From NCBI GenBank assembly GCA_023053685.1, contig JALIGW010000010.1, positions 10,925,919 to 10,989,918 on the forward strand: a stretch of DNA of 64,000 nt, read 5' to 3'. Position 1 is the first letter of the stretch. Each line of letters starts with the position of its first letter. The notes beneath the pieces are model-generated. The model was given only the letters and a program-made list of their open reading frames with translations. It did not search any database and was not told the origin of the DNA. Position numbers and translations under genes: made by a program. The stretch comes from Diadophis punctatus similis (Eukaryota; Chordata; Lepidosauria; Squamata; Dipsadidae). Below, piece after piece: positions 1 through 10,458 of the stretch.

Positions 1-716
<716 letters not shown>

Positions 717-907
717 ATGACCACAATTGGTTGCTAAGCAAGAGCATTGTTAAGTGAGTTTCACCACATTTTACAAGTTGGCTATGCCCACCCGGTCACC
801 TGACCACTAAGCCACGCCCACCCGAGAGGGGTGGGGGTGGGGGGGTGAGGATGAGTTTGTAGCACCAAGGGGGCGGTGGACTGAAAAAGTTTGGAAACCA
901 CTGCCCT
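717..907. mobile_element. Probable hAT-type MITE fragment
   Basis: A GC-richer segment ends in GTTTGGAAACCACTGCCC, which resembles the end of many vertebrate non-autonomous hAT elements (reverse complement GGGCAGTGGTTTCCAAAC). No matching opposite terminus or 8-bp duplication could be found, so this is a fragment or a wrong guess. It separates the microsatellite from the retroviral integrase relic. Confidence 0.35.
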
Positions 908-1015
908 AAATGGAAGGGACCCTATACTGTTGTCCTTTGCTCCCCTCTTGCGGTTAAGGTTGCTGAGATTAAATCTTGGATCCATTAGTCCCAAGTTAAA
1001 TTGGCTGCCCCCGCC
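908..1015 (+). pseudogene. ERV1 integrase C-terminal relic (gammaretrovirus-like)
   Basis: Frame from 908 reads the C-terminal integrase module of gammaretrovirus-like elements, recognisable by the WKGPYTVVL segment and a downstream WIH motif. An in-frame TAG follows the WIH. Only the last 35 codons or so of pol are present; everything upstream is missing, with a hAT-like fragment and microsatellite abutting. Integrase would insert viral cDNA; this copy is dead. Position just before an Env-like leader fits retroviral gene order. Confidence comes from the motif, not from an alignment. Confidence 0.6.
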
Positions 1016-1103
1016 TTGGGGGCCCGTCCCACCCATTGGACTGTTGCCAGCACCCCTTCACAACCCCTTAAACTCACGCTTAGCTGGATCAGCAGGACTG
1101 TCT

Positions 1104-1210
1104 CCCCTTCTGTGGACACTCCGGAAGCTGTCGCTTGACGAACGGGAGACCCTATGGCGGACACCCCTTCTGTGGACACTCCGGAAGCTGTCGCTCGACA
1201 AACGGATGTC
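1104..1210. repeat. 60-bp tandem duplication
   Basis: A segment beginning CCCCTTCTGTGGACACTCCG at 1104 recurs at 1164 with a period of exactly 60 bp and only a few substitutions over about 47 bp. It lies between the integrase relic and the Env leader of ERV1. Confidence 0.85.
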
Positions 1211-1508
1211 CCCTCCAACCACACCCCTGCGGGTATTACACCGGACGCTAATACCGCAAGCACGGGCAACGGACAGTCTCTACCTTGGACGCTGCGCTCT
1301 CACACTAACCCACCGTTGATAGCTATATGTGACTAATCCTTGCGGGGAAAGAAAAAGAAGAAAAAAGGGGGTGCTGGAGGCTTTGGCTTTCATGCCTGCC
1401 AGTTCCTTTCCTTTCTTTTGTTTTCTTCTCTTTCTTTCTCTGCTTGACATTCTTACATTTGTTTGTTTGGTCATATTATTAAGGGCTCTGAGCTTCATAT
1501 AATACAAC

Positions 1509-1679
1509 ATGGAACCCAGTCAAAGAATCAGACAAACCACTTGAATCCGAAAATGTCTTATGCCCTCGGTTTGGGTGGTAATTTTCCTGTTAGTGATTAT
1601 TGTGTTAATTAACTCTATGTACTTGTATATGAAGCTGATTGCTAAGGAAAATGAAAGAGATCATCCCCCCCCATCATAA
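1509..1679 (+). pseudogene. ERV1 Env leader / signal-peptide relic
   Basis: The ATG at 1509 opens a frame that has a TGA at codon 12 and then continues to a TAA at 1677. It contains a hydrophobic stretch (VVIFLLVIIVLI) flanked by charged residues, the layout expected of a retroviral Env signal peptide. It follows the integrase relic and precedes a cysteine-rich Env-like frame in another phase, so at least one frameshift separates them. Function would be targeting of Env to the endoplasmic reticulum. The assignment is inferred from order and hydrophobicity. Confidence 0.45.
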
Positions 1680-1842
1680 ACCCCAATGATGACGACAATC
1701 ATGATTGGGGTACAGCCACTCCTACTAACCAGGACACGTCTGTAACACCTACTTTGGCCCCTACTTTACAGGTGAACCATGAGGACCAGGGGTGCCAAAC
1801 CTCCCCTGAGGCCAACTAGAAAACAGTCCAAATATACAAGGA

Positions 1843-2418
1843 ATGAACAGCACTAATGTATATAATCTTCCTTGTGCCGAATGCTTTATTAATCAGTCCT
1901 CAGGTACACACTTCACTTATTCCACTCTCAAACCTCCCAATTGTGATTCTCAATCTCTTCCCCCTTGTGAGCGGGAAGGGATTCGATATTGGCAGTGCAT
2001 ATCCAATTTCTCCATAAGGTGTCACCTTCTATGCACTCCATGGGCTACAGTATATCAAAGTGCTAGAATTCCACATGCTAGAACTCCTCATAGAGTACCA
2101 CGCCAGGTGACACTTGGGAAAGGTCCATGCACCCAGTGTGTTGAAGAAAGAGGAGGCATGCACTATATCCAGGGTAAACCCACCACGTGCACTCATTTTG
2201 ATCTTACCACTTGTGTCTACCAGCAACAAACTTATCAAAGATGCAATGGCACTAAAGGCATCATACAGTATGTCACCTCCCTCATCCTAAGGGGCAAACA
2301 CATCAGGGGATCATCCATAAATGGATTACTCCCCCAGGATGGACACCTAAAGTCCCTAATAAGCAGGCAGGGAAGAAAGGCCTATCCAAACCTAACAAAA
2401 TATCTGAGCACCCCTTAG
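1843..2418 (+). pseudogene. ERV1 Env surface-subunit-like fragment
   Basis: Open frame of 191 codons, rich in cysteine and proline, with CAEC near residue 11 and CTQC near residue 88 plus other spaced Cys. Such CXXC pairs occur in gammaretroviral surface subunits, where one links covalently to the transmembrane subunit. The frame ends at a TAG beside the start of a hAT MITE, so the surface part is cut short. I do not recognise a receptor-binding type. It could instead be another secreted-like fragment, but its place between an integrase tail and an Env anchor favours Env. Confidence 0.5.
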
Positions 2419-2420
2419 AG

Positions 2421-2785
2421 CATGGGTCCTCAAACTACGGCCTGTGGGCCGCATGCGGCTCACTGAAGCCATTCATCTGGCCCGCGCAGGACCACAAGGC
2501 TGCCCCGCCCACCCTTCGGTGAGCATAGGACTTACCTTCGTGAGCCCCGCAGGCTGGAACTGAAAGGTAAGGCCAACCATTTTGGCCTGCAGAGACGTTC
2601 TGGAGGTGGGGAAGGTGAAAAACGGGTGAAAACGGCCGTTTGCTTAAAAAAACGGGCCATTTTTGCCTGTTTTTGGCCAGCAGAATGCTTTTGGGGGCAG
2701 GAGAGGTGAAAAATGGGACACACAGACACCCCAGGAGGCCAAAAACGGGCAAAATGGTCCATTTTTCACCTCCCCCACCTCCAGA
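2421..2785. mobile_element. hAT-type MITE, left end recognisable
   Basis: Begins CATGGGTCCTCAAACTACGG, one base off the common vertebrate hAT (Charlie-like) terminal repeat. It continues with the typical GGCC-rich text. The opposite terminus is not recognisable; the sequence runs into a GA microsatellite, so the right end is lost or replaced. Confidence 0.6.
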
Positions 2786-2787
2786 AG

Positions 2788-2795
2788 AGAGAGAG

Positions 2796-2834
<39 letters not shown>

Positions 2835-2839
2835 GAGAG

Positions 2840-2901
<62 letters not shown>

Positions 2902-2945
2902 AGGGAGGGAGGGAGGGAGGAAGGGAGGGAGATATATACATATAC

Positions 2946-3030
<85 letters not shown>

Positions 3031-3210
3031 GATAGAGATAGAGATAGAGATAGAGATAGAGATAGAGATAGAGATAGAGATATAGAGATATAGAGATATA
3101 GAGATATAGATAGAGATAGAGATAGAGATAGAGATAGATATAGATATAGATATAGATATAGATATAGATATAGATATAGATATAGATATAGATATAGATA
3201 TAGATATAGA
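2788..3210. repeat. Compound microsatellite: GA, GGGA, GATA, GATAGA, GATATA
   Basis: Successive blocks are (GA)n at about 2788-2895, (GGGA)n at 2896-2932, (GATA)n at about 2948-3029, (GATAGA)n at about 3030-3078, a transitional block, and (GATATA)n at about 3135-3209. Each block can be derived from the previous one by expansion of a variant unit. GATA is the core of the snake Bkm repeats. Translated frames (SLSL, SISI) are artefacts. Confidence 0.97.
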
Positions 3211-3251
3211 TCTCAAGCTCCTTGGGGCTGAGAAGAATTGCTGCAAAACTG

Positions 3252-3305
3252 AGTTTTCTTTTTTTTTATTGAAAAAGTTTTATTAGTACAGAGTACAAAC
3301 ATCGC
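3252..3305 (-). mobile_element. L1 3' end, strongly 5'-truncated
   Basis: Poly(T) followed by ATTGAAAAAGTTTTATTAGTAC is the reverse complement of the L1 3' terminus seen also at 7695 and 54440 (TTTGTACTAATAAAACTTTTT). Only the last few dozen bases of the element are clear. It sits inside ERV1. Confidence 0.7.
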
Positions 3306-3351
3306 CATCACTGCTCTATGGTCATGGTTACCAACAGGCTAGCTCGGTGCC

Positions 3352-3585
3352 CTGTTTTGCTATGGGGTCATTGGCTGTGCTATCCTACTGGCCTCGTGTT
3401 GCTTCATGCAATGCATCCCCAATTTATGTACCCAATTTCTGTCTGCCTGCCGCCCACGCCCCTCCCGTTCTGCTTCACCTGAACGAGTTTGTGCTCTGTA
3501 CCAGCCACTCAAAGGTTACCATACTCCTATCTCATCCATTTCAGAGTACCGTGAACTGAAACTCCACGATAATGTCATGATTTAG
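3352..3585 (+). pseudogene. ERV1 Env transmembrane anchor and cytoplasmic tail relic
   Basis: A frame with 77 sense codons to a TAG at 3583 begins with a hydrophobic, cysteine-rich segment (YGVIGCAILLASCC) and continues into a polar tail with ALYQPL. This is the order of a retroviral membrane anchor and cytoplasmic tail. It lies upstream of a purine-rich stretch and a probable LTR. It has no start codon of its own because the ectodomain part was displaced by microsatellite and L1 insertions. Assignment rests on layout and composition. Confidence 0.45.
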
Positions 3586-3604
3586 GTGTAGTTTCAAGAT
3601 GTGG

Positions 3605-4149
3605 GAATGAGGCAGGGGGCATATGCTATAAAATAATAACCAAAGATATTTGCTTTATAATCCATTTTAACTTTATAACCTATTTCTCGTTATTTCTGTA
3701 ATGAACTATTTCACATATTTCCTGTTGTTCACTGTTCATGTATTTGCAGAAGTTAACTTGTTTGTTAGTAGAATGTCCCGTGAACTTGCCCCATGTACTG
3801 GAACATTTTGCAAGAAGCTACTCTTGACCGTAGCCAGGTTGTGTAAGATAAAAGGGATGACCCATAGTTTTGATACTTTAATCCTGTTTGATATTCTAAC
3901 ACGTGTACACTTCTCCTTTTCTGTATAAGGATGTAATAACATGCTGTGATTTATTATTGGTTGCCAAAAAGTAACACCTCAGGAAGGGGCAAGATTTGTA
4001 ACAAGGGATAAAAGTTAAGCCTCGGGGGGTGGCCCGGGGTTCAGAATTTGTCATGTGAATACTCTGAACCATTTGCACAATAATAAACCTGTGTTCTCCT
4101 ACTCTTGGGGTCTTCATTCCTGACTTGGTAAGCAGGATTTGCTGCAACA
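3605..4149 (+). mobile_element. Probable ERV1 3' LTR
   Basis: A purine-rich stretch with GGGAATGAGG near 3606 resembles a gammaretroviral polypurine tract to LTR junction. Downstream are GGATAAAAGTT (TATA-like, about 4006), AATAAACC (about 4084) and TCTTGGGGTCTTCA, similar in character to gammaretroviral U5 ends. Boundaries are approximate and I could not confirm a target-site duplication. A second LTR is not in the window. Confidence 0.4.
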
Positions 4150-4286
4150 CTTCTATTATGTATTCTTTCTTTAGACCAAATATCACTTTCAATTCAAATA
4201 TATATCCAATATAGCATTGAGCACAGAAATCTCCTATTTGAACTCCAATGAATTGAAAAAAAAGCCAAGGATCTAGAATATTGAAT

Positions 4287-4630
4287 AGGTAAAGGTAAAG
4301 GTTCCCCCGCACAGTCGTTTCTGGCTCTAGGGGAGGTGCTCATCTCCGTTTCTAAGCCAAAGAGCCAGAGCTGTCTGAAGACATCTCTGTGGTCATGTGG
4401 CCGGCATGACTCAACACCAAAGGCGCACAGAGCACTGTTACCTTCCCACCAAAGTGGTCCCTATTTTTCTACTTGCATTTTTACATGCTTTCGAACTGCT
4501 CGGTTGGCAGAAGCTGGGACAAGTAACAGGAGCTCACTCTGTTATGTGGCACTAGGGATTCTAACCACTGAATTGCCAACCTTCTGATTGACAAGCTCAG
4601 CATCTTAGCCACTGAGCCACCACGTCCCTT
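4287..4630 (-). mobile_element. tRNA-derived SINE, long-tailed type
   Basis: On the minus strand the element starts with a tRNA-like pol III promoter: box A TGGCTCAGTGG (4609-4620) and a decayed box B GGTTAGAATCC (4556-4566). A body of about 250 bp follows, ending in repeated ACCTTTACC. Similar tRNA SINEs are abundant in squamates (the Sauria SINE group is one candidate). It has no coding capacity and depends on a LINE reverse transcriptase. The same tRNA head recurs at 59.8 kb with a different tail. Confidence 0.75.
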
Positions 4631-5714
4631 AGACACAGTGAATATTGAATATATATTTTTAAACACTGGCACCTCTGTTGTATCCCAGTATGTATTTCTG
4701 GGGACTGTTTGTGTGAAAATTTAATGAAGTCAATAGGTTTCCTCTAAGAGCAGATCTTAACCTTGCAGTTCAACAGCTGAAAAATTATAATTGTCTGCTT
4801 GGTTTTGCTCTGAAAAGCTAAAGGATGCTTCATGTCTCCTCTTCTCAAGACTCAGTTGCTGCTCTTCCTTGTAACTATCAGTTTTCATTTGGCTTGCTAT
4901 GCAAAGAAATTAACCTTATGATATAGGACTGCTTTTCTGTCCCTTTTCAAAGTGATACTTAAAACCTTGACTAATCATATATACATATCGGAACCTATTA
5001 TCACTGTTTTAAACAGTAGCAGTGTAACACTGAATCAGCATTGACTTCATGTGACTGATTTATTTTCTTGTCAAATAAGCTCTTTAATAGTTTGCATTTT
5101 ATAGGGTTGACTCTTTCAATAAAATCAATTTAATTAACTATCACGTTCTGACAGAGCGCACTTAAGCACTGTCATTTATTGCAACTGAACAATAATTTCC
5201 ATCAAACAAAACATGTCAGCTATTTTAATGAGCTATTTCAACCTTAGCAGGGTTTCATCTTAATAATAAAAAATAAATCTCAGGTTTCTATCAAACTGTG
5301 ATTACTAACCACTTCTCATTAATATTGTGATAGACTGTCACTAGTTATTCACCAAATGATCAGTGCTTAGAACTAATCTTTAAATGATTTTGCAAATCAA
5401 AGAAAGTTGGAGGGAAATGGCCAATAATATTAGCCTTAATTTGTTTGTCAGTATCTTAGAATTTCACTGTTACATTATTACAGTCAAAATGTGTAAGAGG
5501 GCAAAGTCTTACAAAATTCCACCAAATGCCATAGCCATAAAATGCACCACAGGCATTTCAAGTTGAATTCCAATATCTCGTAAGGATATTAGAGAGCTGA
5601 TGGTATCTTATCTGAAAACTTAGAATGGTATTTTCAATTATGGAACTTAATTTTCCAGAAAAAAAGACATATTAATGTAAATTGAGGTTTCTTTAAAGCA
5701 AAATATGATAATTA
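4631..5714. other. AT-rich DNA without recognised feature
   Basis: Low-GC sequence with no long frame, no repeat terminus and no RNA gene that I can recognise. A 60-codon frame at 5384-5566 has no recognisable motif and is expected by chance. Confidence 0.6.
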
Positions 5715-5880
5715 CTTACTTATTTATTTATTTACTTACTTGTTTGTTTGTTATTAAATTTATATGCCACTTGACTCAACAACTCTGGGCAGCACATAAC
5801 AATAAAAAAAGAAAATTTTAAAACAATGAAAATATAAAGATAAAAATGGCAGAATAAAATATTGGGGCAAGTTAATTATT
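5715..5880 (-). mobile_element. L2-type LINE 3' end, 5'-truncated
   Basis: On the minus strand the segment contains CTGCCCAGAGTTGTTG and GGCATATAAATTTAA, followed by a tetranucleotide tail (AAAC, AAGT and AAAT units). This is the usual end of the L2-type LINEs seen at 10.3, 26.9, 50.3 and 60.6 kb. Only the 3' UTR end is present. Confidence 0.6.
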
Positions 5881-6242
5881 TTTGTTAATTCTTTAAAGGA
5901 ATCAGAAGACAGTATAGACTATTTAAGTTCAGATAGCCTGATGGTAGTTTTTTAGTTTAAATTCATAATATAAAAAGTGGTCAGAGGGAAAATGAACAAA
6001 GCCTTCACAATAAAATAGTAGTAATTAGTGTGAAAAAAATCTACTAACATATGTTTTGTTCATTGTATAGAAAATTAATTGCAGAATTTAGCCATTTTAA
6101 ACTGGGTAAAGCAACTTATTACAAGATTATGCCCACATTTCGTCCTGAGTACAATATATTTTCCTGAGCAATTTACTTTTCAGAATATTCCCAGATGAGG
6201 AGGACCCATTATTTCAAAACCTATCATGTTATCAGTATTAGG
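5881..6242. other. AT-rich DNA without recognised feature
   Basis: No coding frame, terminal repeat or promoter signal that I can support. Confidence 0.5.
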
Positions 6243-6383
6243 CCAGTGGTGGGTTTCACTACCTTTGCTACCATGTGTGCACGCACATGCACTTCATGCA
6301 CACGCAGAACGTCCATGATGACATCTGGGTGGGTGGGCGGACCCTCCCACCACTGCTACTACCGGTTCACCCAAACCGGTGAA
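6243..6383. mobile_element. hAT MITE fragment, ACCGGT family
   Basis: Starts CCAGTGGTGGGTTTCACTAC and contains TACCGGTTCACCC, matching the family seen complete at 42780-43457 and 45172-45513. It breaks off at 6383, exactly where a 73-bp piece of L1 begins, so the right terminus is missing. Confidence 0.6.
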
Positions 6384-6456
6384 TGCAGTTTCATTCCTGT
6401 CTCTAATGGTTGTTCCAATATAAATACTAGGTCATCAGCGAATGCTTGGACCTTAT
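6384..6456. repeat. Exact 73-bp direct repeat, copy 1
   Basis: Identical over 73 bp to 6884-6956, at an offset of exactly 500 bp. It encodes the L1 FADD region on the minus strand. The flanks differ immediately on both sides. Confidence 0.95.
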
Positions 6457-6883
6457 TTACCCACCACTATATTAGCCCCATTATGTCAGTCTCGTGGTTT
6501 TTTCCCTTGCCCTATATAATTCATTATTTTTTTATTTAAGTTATTGAAAAATCTTTTCCCTAATTTTATTGGTATGACCTGAAATAGGAATAGTATTTTG
6601 GGCATTTTGATAGAGGCGATCCTACCTATAAGCGACAATTGAAGTTTCTTCCAAATTTCTACATCTTTTTTTATCTGTTGCATTAATCTACCACAATTAT
6701 CTTCTTTCAGAGTTGAGCATTTAACTGATATCCAAATTCCCAAGTATTTTATTTTTTTCGTGGCTTGTATACCCGTTCTTTCTTCCCGCTCTCTTTCTTG
6801 TTTTTTTTGTAAGATTTTTTGTTATTGCCTTTGTTTTATTTTTATTGATTTTGAGTCCTGCTACTCTTCCGTAATCTTCTATG

Positions 6884-6956
6884 TGCAGTTTCATTCCTGT
6901 CTCTAATGGTTGTTCCAATATAAATACTAGGTCATCAGCGAATGCTTGGACCTTAT
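6884..6956. repeat. Exact 73-bp direct repeat, copy 2
   Basis: Second copy of the repeat. This one is in its expected place within the L1 frame, since the coding sequence continues on its left side (GLKINKNK) on the minus strand. Copy 1 is therefore the displaced one. Confidence 0.95.
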
Positions 6957-7020
6957 ATTCTTCTTTTTTAATTTGTAAACCCTTTATTTCCTGTTTGTCA
7001 TTTTTATATTTATAGCATAA

Positions 7021-7663
7021 ATTAAATTATGAAGAACTATACTTTAAATTATGAGTCATGCTATGAAATCTAAAAAAAGACAATGAAAACAGAATACTCC
7101 AATACTCCAATAAACTGTAGTTACATAGTTTACTTTCCATTGAAAATGTACATTTACAATTTCTTTTTAAAAATCCTAATCTGTCAATTAATTTGTTTTT
7201 AATAATTGTATTTAAATACTGTTTTCAAAGCAAATACATTGACAAAGAAGTTTAGTAAGATATACCAAATGATCTATTGCCTGAATTTTTAGTAAAAATA
7301 GTCTCCTGGCCTCGTGTTAATGTGCTTTATCAGAGGAAGAGCATCTTTCATTATGAAAACTTGCTTCCAACCTAATGATGTGATAGCTGTCTTCTCCCCC
7401 AAACCCTAGCAAACAAGACCTAAGAGCTAACTTGGTTTGAAATTTCATTACGAAATTAAGTTTATCACAGCTAAATTTTATTTATGCAAGGTGAATTATG
7501 AAGAAAGTCTGATCAAAAGGATCAATAGATAAATATTAAAGGAAATGATTGAGACACTTTAGGACAAAACTCAATTGGGAAGAAAGGGGGCAATGTTCAT
7601 AATTGTTGAAAAGAAAATCCATCTGGTTCAGTTCCAAGCTGGGAGAAAGGCATTGGAAATAAT
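7021..7663. other. AT-rich DNA without recognised feature
   Basis: No feature that I can support. The right edge is an (AATTT)n tract that belongs to the L2 element that follows. Confidence 0.5.
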
Positions 7664-7680
7664 TTAATTTAATTTAATTT

Positions 7681-7694
7681 AATTAAAAGTTCTT
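7681..7694. repeat. Target-site duplication of ORF1-only L1 copy B (left)
   Basis: AATTAAAAGTTCTT, identical to 10270-10283. It directly precedes the poly(T) that marks the 3' end of a minus-strand L1. Confidence 0.9.
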
Positions 7695-8560
7695 TTTTTT
7701 TTTTATTCAAAAAAGTTTTATTAGTACAAACTTACATAAGTGGTAACAAAATATTAAATCTAAAGTACAAACATTTTTGTTTTCCCCCCCCCAAACCCAC
7801 CCCCTTCCCTCCCCACCTCCCCCCCGGACTTCCCAGAGATAATACAGGGCATAATAATAAGTTTAAATTGTTAATAAAAAGAAAAAGGAAAAAGGAAAAA
7901 AAGAACACTATTTTTAAAAAAAACTTCAACTCCAAATTATACAGTACTAATATATCGCATTTGTATACAATAGTAAAGATACAAAAAAGAGAGAAGAAAA
8001 AAAAAAGAAAGAGAATAAAAAAAAAGAAAGAAAGAAAGAGAAAACTCTTTAACACTACAAACAAACAAACCTCCTACCTCCTCCCTTCAGTCCTCTATCT
8101 TATACAAGGTAAATGTTACATAAGTAATAACTAAATATAAAATACACAAATCTTAAACTAATATTATTGACATTAGAAATAACCTCTAAGATAAAACTTA
8201 ACTAAATGTTACATAAGTGATCATCAAATATTAAATTTCGTCATGATATTAATAAGATAATATTATTCTAAATTAATTCGCTAACTTCAATAAACAAAAA
8301 AAGAAAATAAAAGAAGAATAAACAATAAACAAATCTTCAACAAACTATATATATCTAATATTATCAACATTAAAAATAACCTCAAAATTATATAAAACTT
8401 AACTAAATATTGCATAAGTAATCATTAGATAGGGAAAAGATAAAATACAATCATATTAGTCTCTATCCATCCAATATATTTCAACATCACATCGTTTTGT
8501 ATCTTGATAGTTCATCTTTTAATAGTTCAATAGATTCAAATTTGTCGAGTCGTCTCCCGT

Positions 8561-9589
8561 CTACTCCCAAACCTCCATCTCCTTTTCCCCAGCTATCTGA
8601 TTCAGGCACTCCTTTTGGATTTTTGAGTCTATTTCTTTTTGATCCATCGAAGGTGGCTTCCCCTCCTCCTCCTCTTTTATTTTCATACATCCTTCCTCTG
8701 GGATCTTGGATATATCAGCCTTTAGAACATTGACATAAAATTCAGTAGCTTTTTTTATCGTGTTGAGCCGGTATCTTTTTCCAGAAAATTTCACTGCTAC
8801 TCCAACTGGCGCTTCCCATTTATATTGTAAATTTAATCTCTTAAATTCATCAATCAAAAAAGTATAGCTTTTCCTGGCTTTAAGCATTTTAGAGGGGATT
8901 TCTTTCCAAATCTTTAGTTCCTGACCATTCACCATAAGATTATTGTTAAACGTTGCTTGTATAATTCTGTTCCGTAGAGCTCTTGTGGTAAAATATATGA
9001 CAATATCCCTTGGTAGATGCTTTTGTTTGGCGTACCACGAGTTGATTCTGTATGTTTTGTCGATTTGTGTAGCCAATTCTGCTTTAGAAATTCCAGACAC
9101 CTGATCCAATATGTCAACCATCCTGCCTTTTAAATTTTCATATAATCCTTCTTTCAAACCTCTAATCCTTATAGCAACTTCCATAGATCTGAACTGAGTC
9201 ATTAAGACCTCTTTTTCAAAATTTGCAATGTCATTTTGGATTTTATCTATGTAATTCACCGAAGTTGCCAAAGCTTGTTTATTTGTTTCAATACGTTCTG
9301 CCAAAACTTCAATATTTGTTGCTAAGCCTTTGCAAACCTCTAACACATCAAATCTTAGTTGTTGATTCATATTCTTCAAAGCAGCCTGCATCTTATGGTC
9401 TATCTCACTTATTTTCTGGTTAAATTCCAAAGTAAGTTCATGTTTCATAATCTTTAAATTATTTAATAAATTTTCAGGTGTCAAAAGCTGTGGAGGTGTT
9501 AGCTCAGTGTTAAGTTGCATTTTAGAAATATATCCAGATGAATAGTCATTTCTTTTAGTCAAAACAATCTTTCCAAACTTTGAAGCCAT
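8561..9589 (-). CDS. L1-type ORF1 protein (copy B), intact
   Basis: 342 codons from the ATG that starts MASK, chosen because copy A shares it; an in-frame ATG lies 7 codons upstream. An N-terminal basic part is followed by a predicted coiled coil (about residues 35-135, heptad-like, Leu/Ile rich). Next come the RNA-recognition-like segment containing FRSMEVAIRIRGLKE and the C-terminal domain with LPRDIVIYFTTRALRN. This is the layout of L1 ORF1p, a trimeric RNA-binding chaperone that coats the L1 transcript. The stop comes about 35 codons earlier than in copy A. No stop or frameshift is visible. Confidence 0.9.
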   Translation of the reverse strand: MASKFGKIVLTKRNDYSSGYISKMQLNTELTPPQLLTPENLLNNLKIMKHELTLEFNQKISEIDHKMQAALKNMNQQLRFDVLEVCKGLATNIEVLAERIETNKQALATSVNYIDKIQNDIANFEKEVLMTQFRSMEVAIRIRGLKEGLYENLKGRMVDILDQVSGISKAELATQIDKTYRINSWYAKQKHLPRDIVIYFTTRALRNRIIQATFNNNLMVNGQELKIWKEIPSKMLKARKSYTFLIDEFKRLNLQYKWEAPVGVAVKFSGKRYRLNTIKKATEFYVNVLKADISKIPEEGCMKIKEEEEGKPPSMDQKEIDSKIQKECLNQIAGEKEMEVWE

Positions 9590-10173
9590 TGGTGTTTCAA
9601 AAGAGTACAAAAAAGAAAGAAAGCCAGATGCCTGATTAAAGTTCTTTCCAGTTTAAAAATCAGATAGTCTTTTATTATTGAAAATATTTCTATTATAACT
9701 TTAATCCAGAGTTAGGAGACAGAGAAAGAAAAAACCATTTTTCCAAGTTAAAAGTTTCCATAAGAGAGAGAGAAAGAGAAAAAAAAAAAGCCTCTGGGGA
9801 AACGAAAGTCACTTTCACTTCTCAATCGCCATATTGTTACTCTGTTTCCTTTGTTCCCTTGCCGAAGTGAAAGCTTACCCAGGAGTTGAAAAAAAAAGGA
9901 AAAAAGAGGTTTCAGTACTTGCCCATCTCACGCCTGTTTCTCTCTGTCTGCTTCTGTAGTTTAAATGTAGTTATAAATCCCATTTTTGAAGCAGCGGCTG
10001 GTCACTCCATCTAGCTCTGCAAAGGCAGAGGTTTCCTGATCTTCGGAGCTGGAGACAGGCTGCATGGGGAGCTCTCCCTTCGCGCCCTACCAGATGGCTC
10101 CTAAGGCGCTGGGGGGGCTCTACCCCTCCTGTCAGGCTCTCATCTCTCCCCTTTGCCCGGGGAAGAGATTTTA

Positions 10174-10202
10174 AAGCCGCCAGACAGCTGTTCTGGCGGC
10201 TT
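10174..10202 (-). promoter_or_regulatory. 5'UTR stem-loop of ORF1-only L1 (copy B)
   Basis: AAGCCGCCAGA and its exact reverse complement TCTGGCGGCTT flank a 7-nt spacer. The same 11-bp stem with a 7-nt loop occurs at the matching place in copy A (51902-51930). Confidence 0.8.
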
Positions 10203-10269
10203 TTAACAAAGATCGGAAAGGCATCCAACGAGGGATGTCTGCGATGAAGCGCTCCAAAACCGGAAGTCC

Positions 10270-10283
10270 AATTAAAAGTTCTT
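10270..10283. repeat. Target-site duplication of ORF1-only L1 copy B (right)
   Basis: AATTAAAAGTTCTT, the partner of 7681-7694, at the 5' end of the element. Beyond it the L2 3' UTR resumes. Confidence 0.9.
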
Positions 10284-10458
10284 ATAGGCCGCCCAATCCC
10301 GTAGGACTCAGGGCAGCGTACAGTATGAATAAGAACAGTACAGTAAATAAAAAAACAATTTAAAATCATAACATAAAATTGTTTTAAAAAACAACAAAAA
10401 CTATTCATCCAGGGGGAATCCGATCTTCTTCACCCTGCCTGCCAGAAGAGCCATGTCT

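Larger units (their letters stand above)
6384..7020 (-). pseudogene. L1 ORF2 relic (RT FADD region to C-terminal part)
   Basis: Minus-strand frames give the reverse transcriptase FADD box region (AFADDLVFI), a segment ending GLKINKNKTK, and downstream WKKLQLSLIGRI and KMPKILFLFQVIPIK. These are standard landmarks of the L1 ORF2 palm and post-palm region in this order. Several stops and frame changes make it dead. The FADD segment is present twice as an exact 73-bp direct repeat, described separately. Confidence 0.8.
7695..10269 (-). mobile_element. ORF1-only (half-L1-like) retrotransposon, copy B
   Basis: Complete 2.58-kb insertion flanked by the 14-bp duplication AATTAAAAGTTCTT. In element orientation it has a GC-rich 5' UTR starting GGACTTCCGGTT, an L1-type ORF1, a 3' UTR of about 860 bp with a G-rich tract, and poly(A). 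There is no endonuclease or reverse transcriptase frame. It aligns end to end with copy A at 51836-54483, including across the junction where ORF2 would be. Mobilisation would need L1 proteins in trans. Both copies lie inside L2 LINEs. Confidence 0.9.

Noticed and set aside
2435..3246. Ser-Leu and Ser-Ile repeat proteins on the minus strand
   Set aside because: Translation of GA, GATA and GATATA microsatellites.
4287..4630. A functional tRNA gene at the SINE head
   Set aside because: Box A and B are present but no cloverleaf can be closed; the head is attached to a SINE body and box B is mutated.
8497..8733. Plus-strand Ser/Pro-rich frame at 8.5 kb
   Set aside because: Antisense of the ORF1 C-terminus of the ORF1-only L1 copy B.
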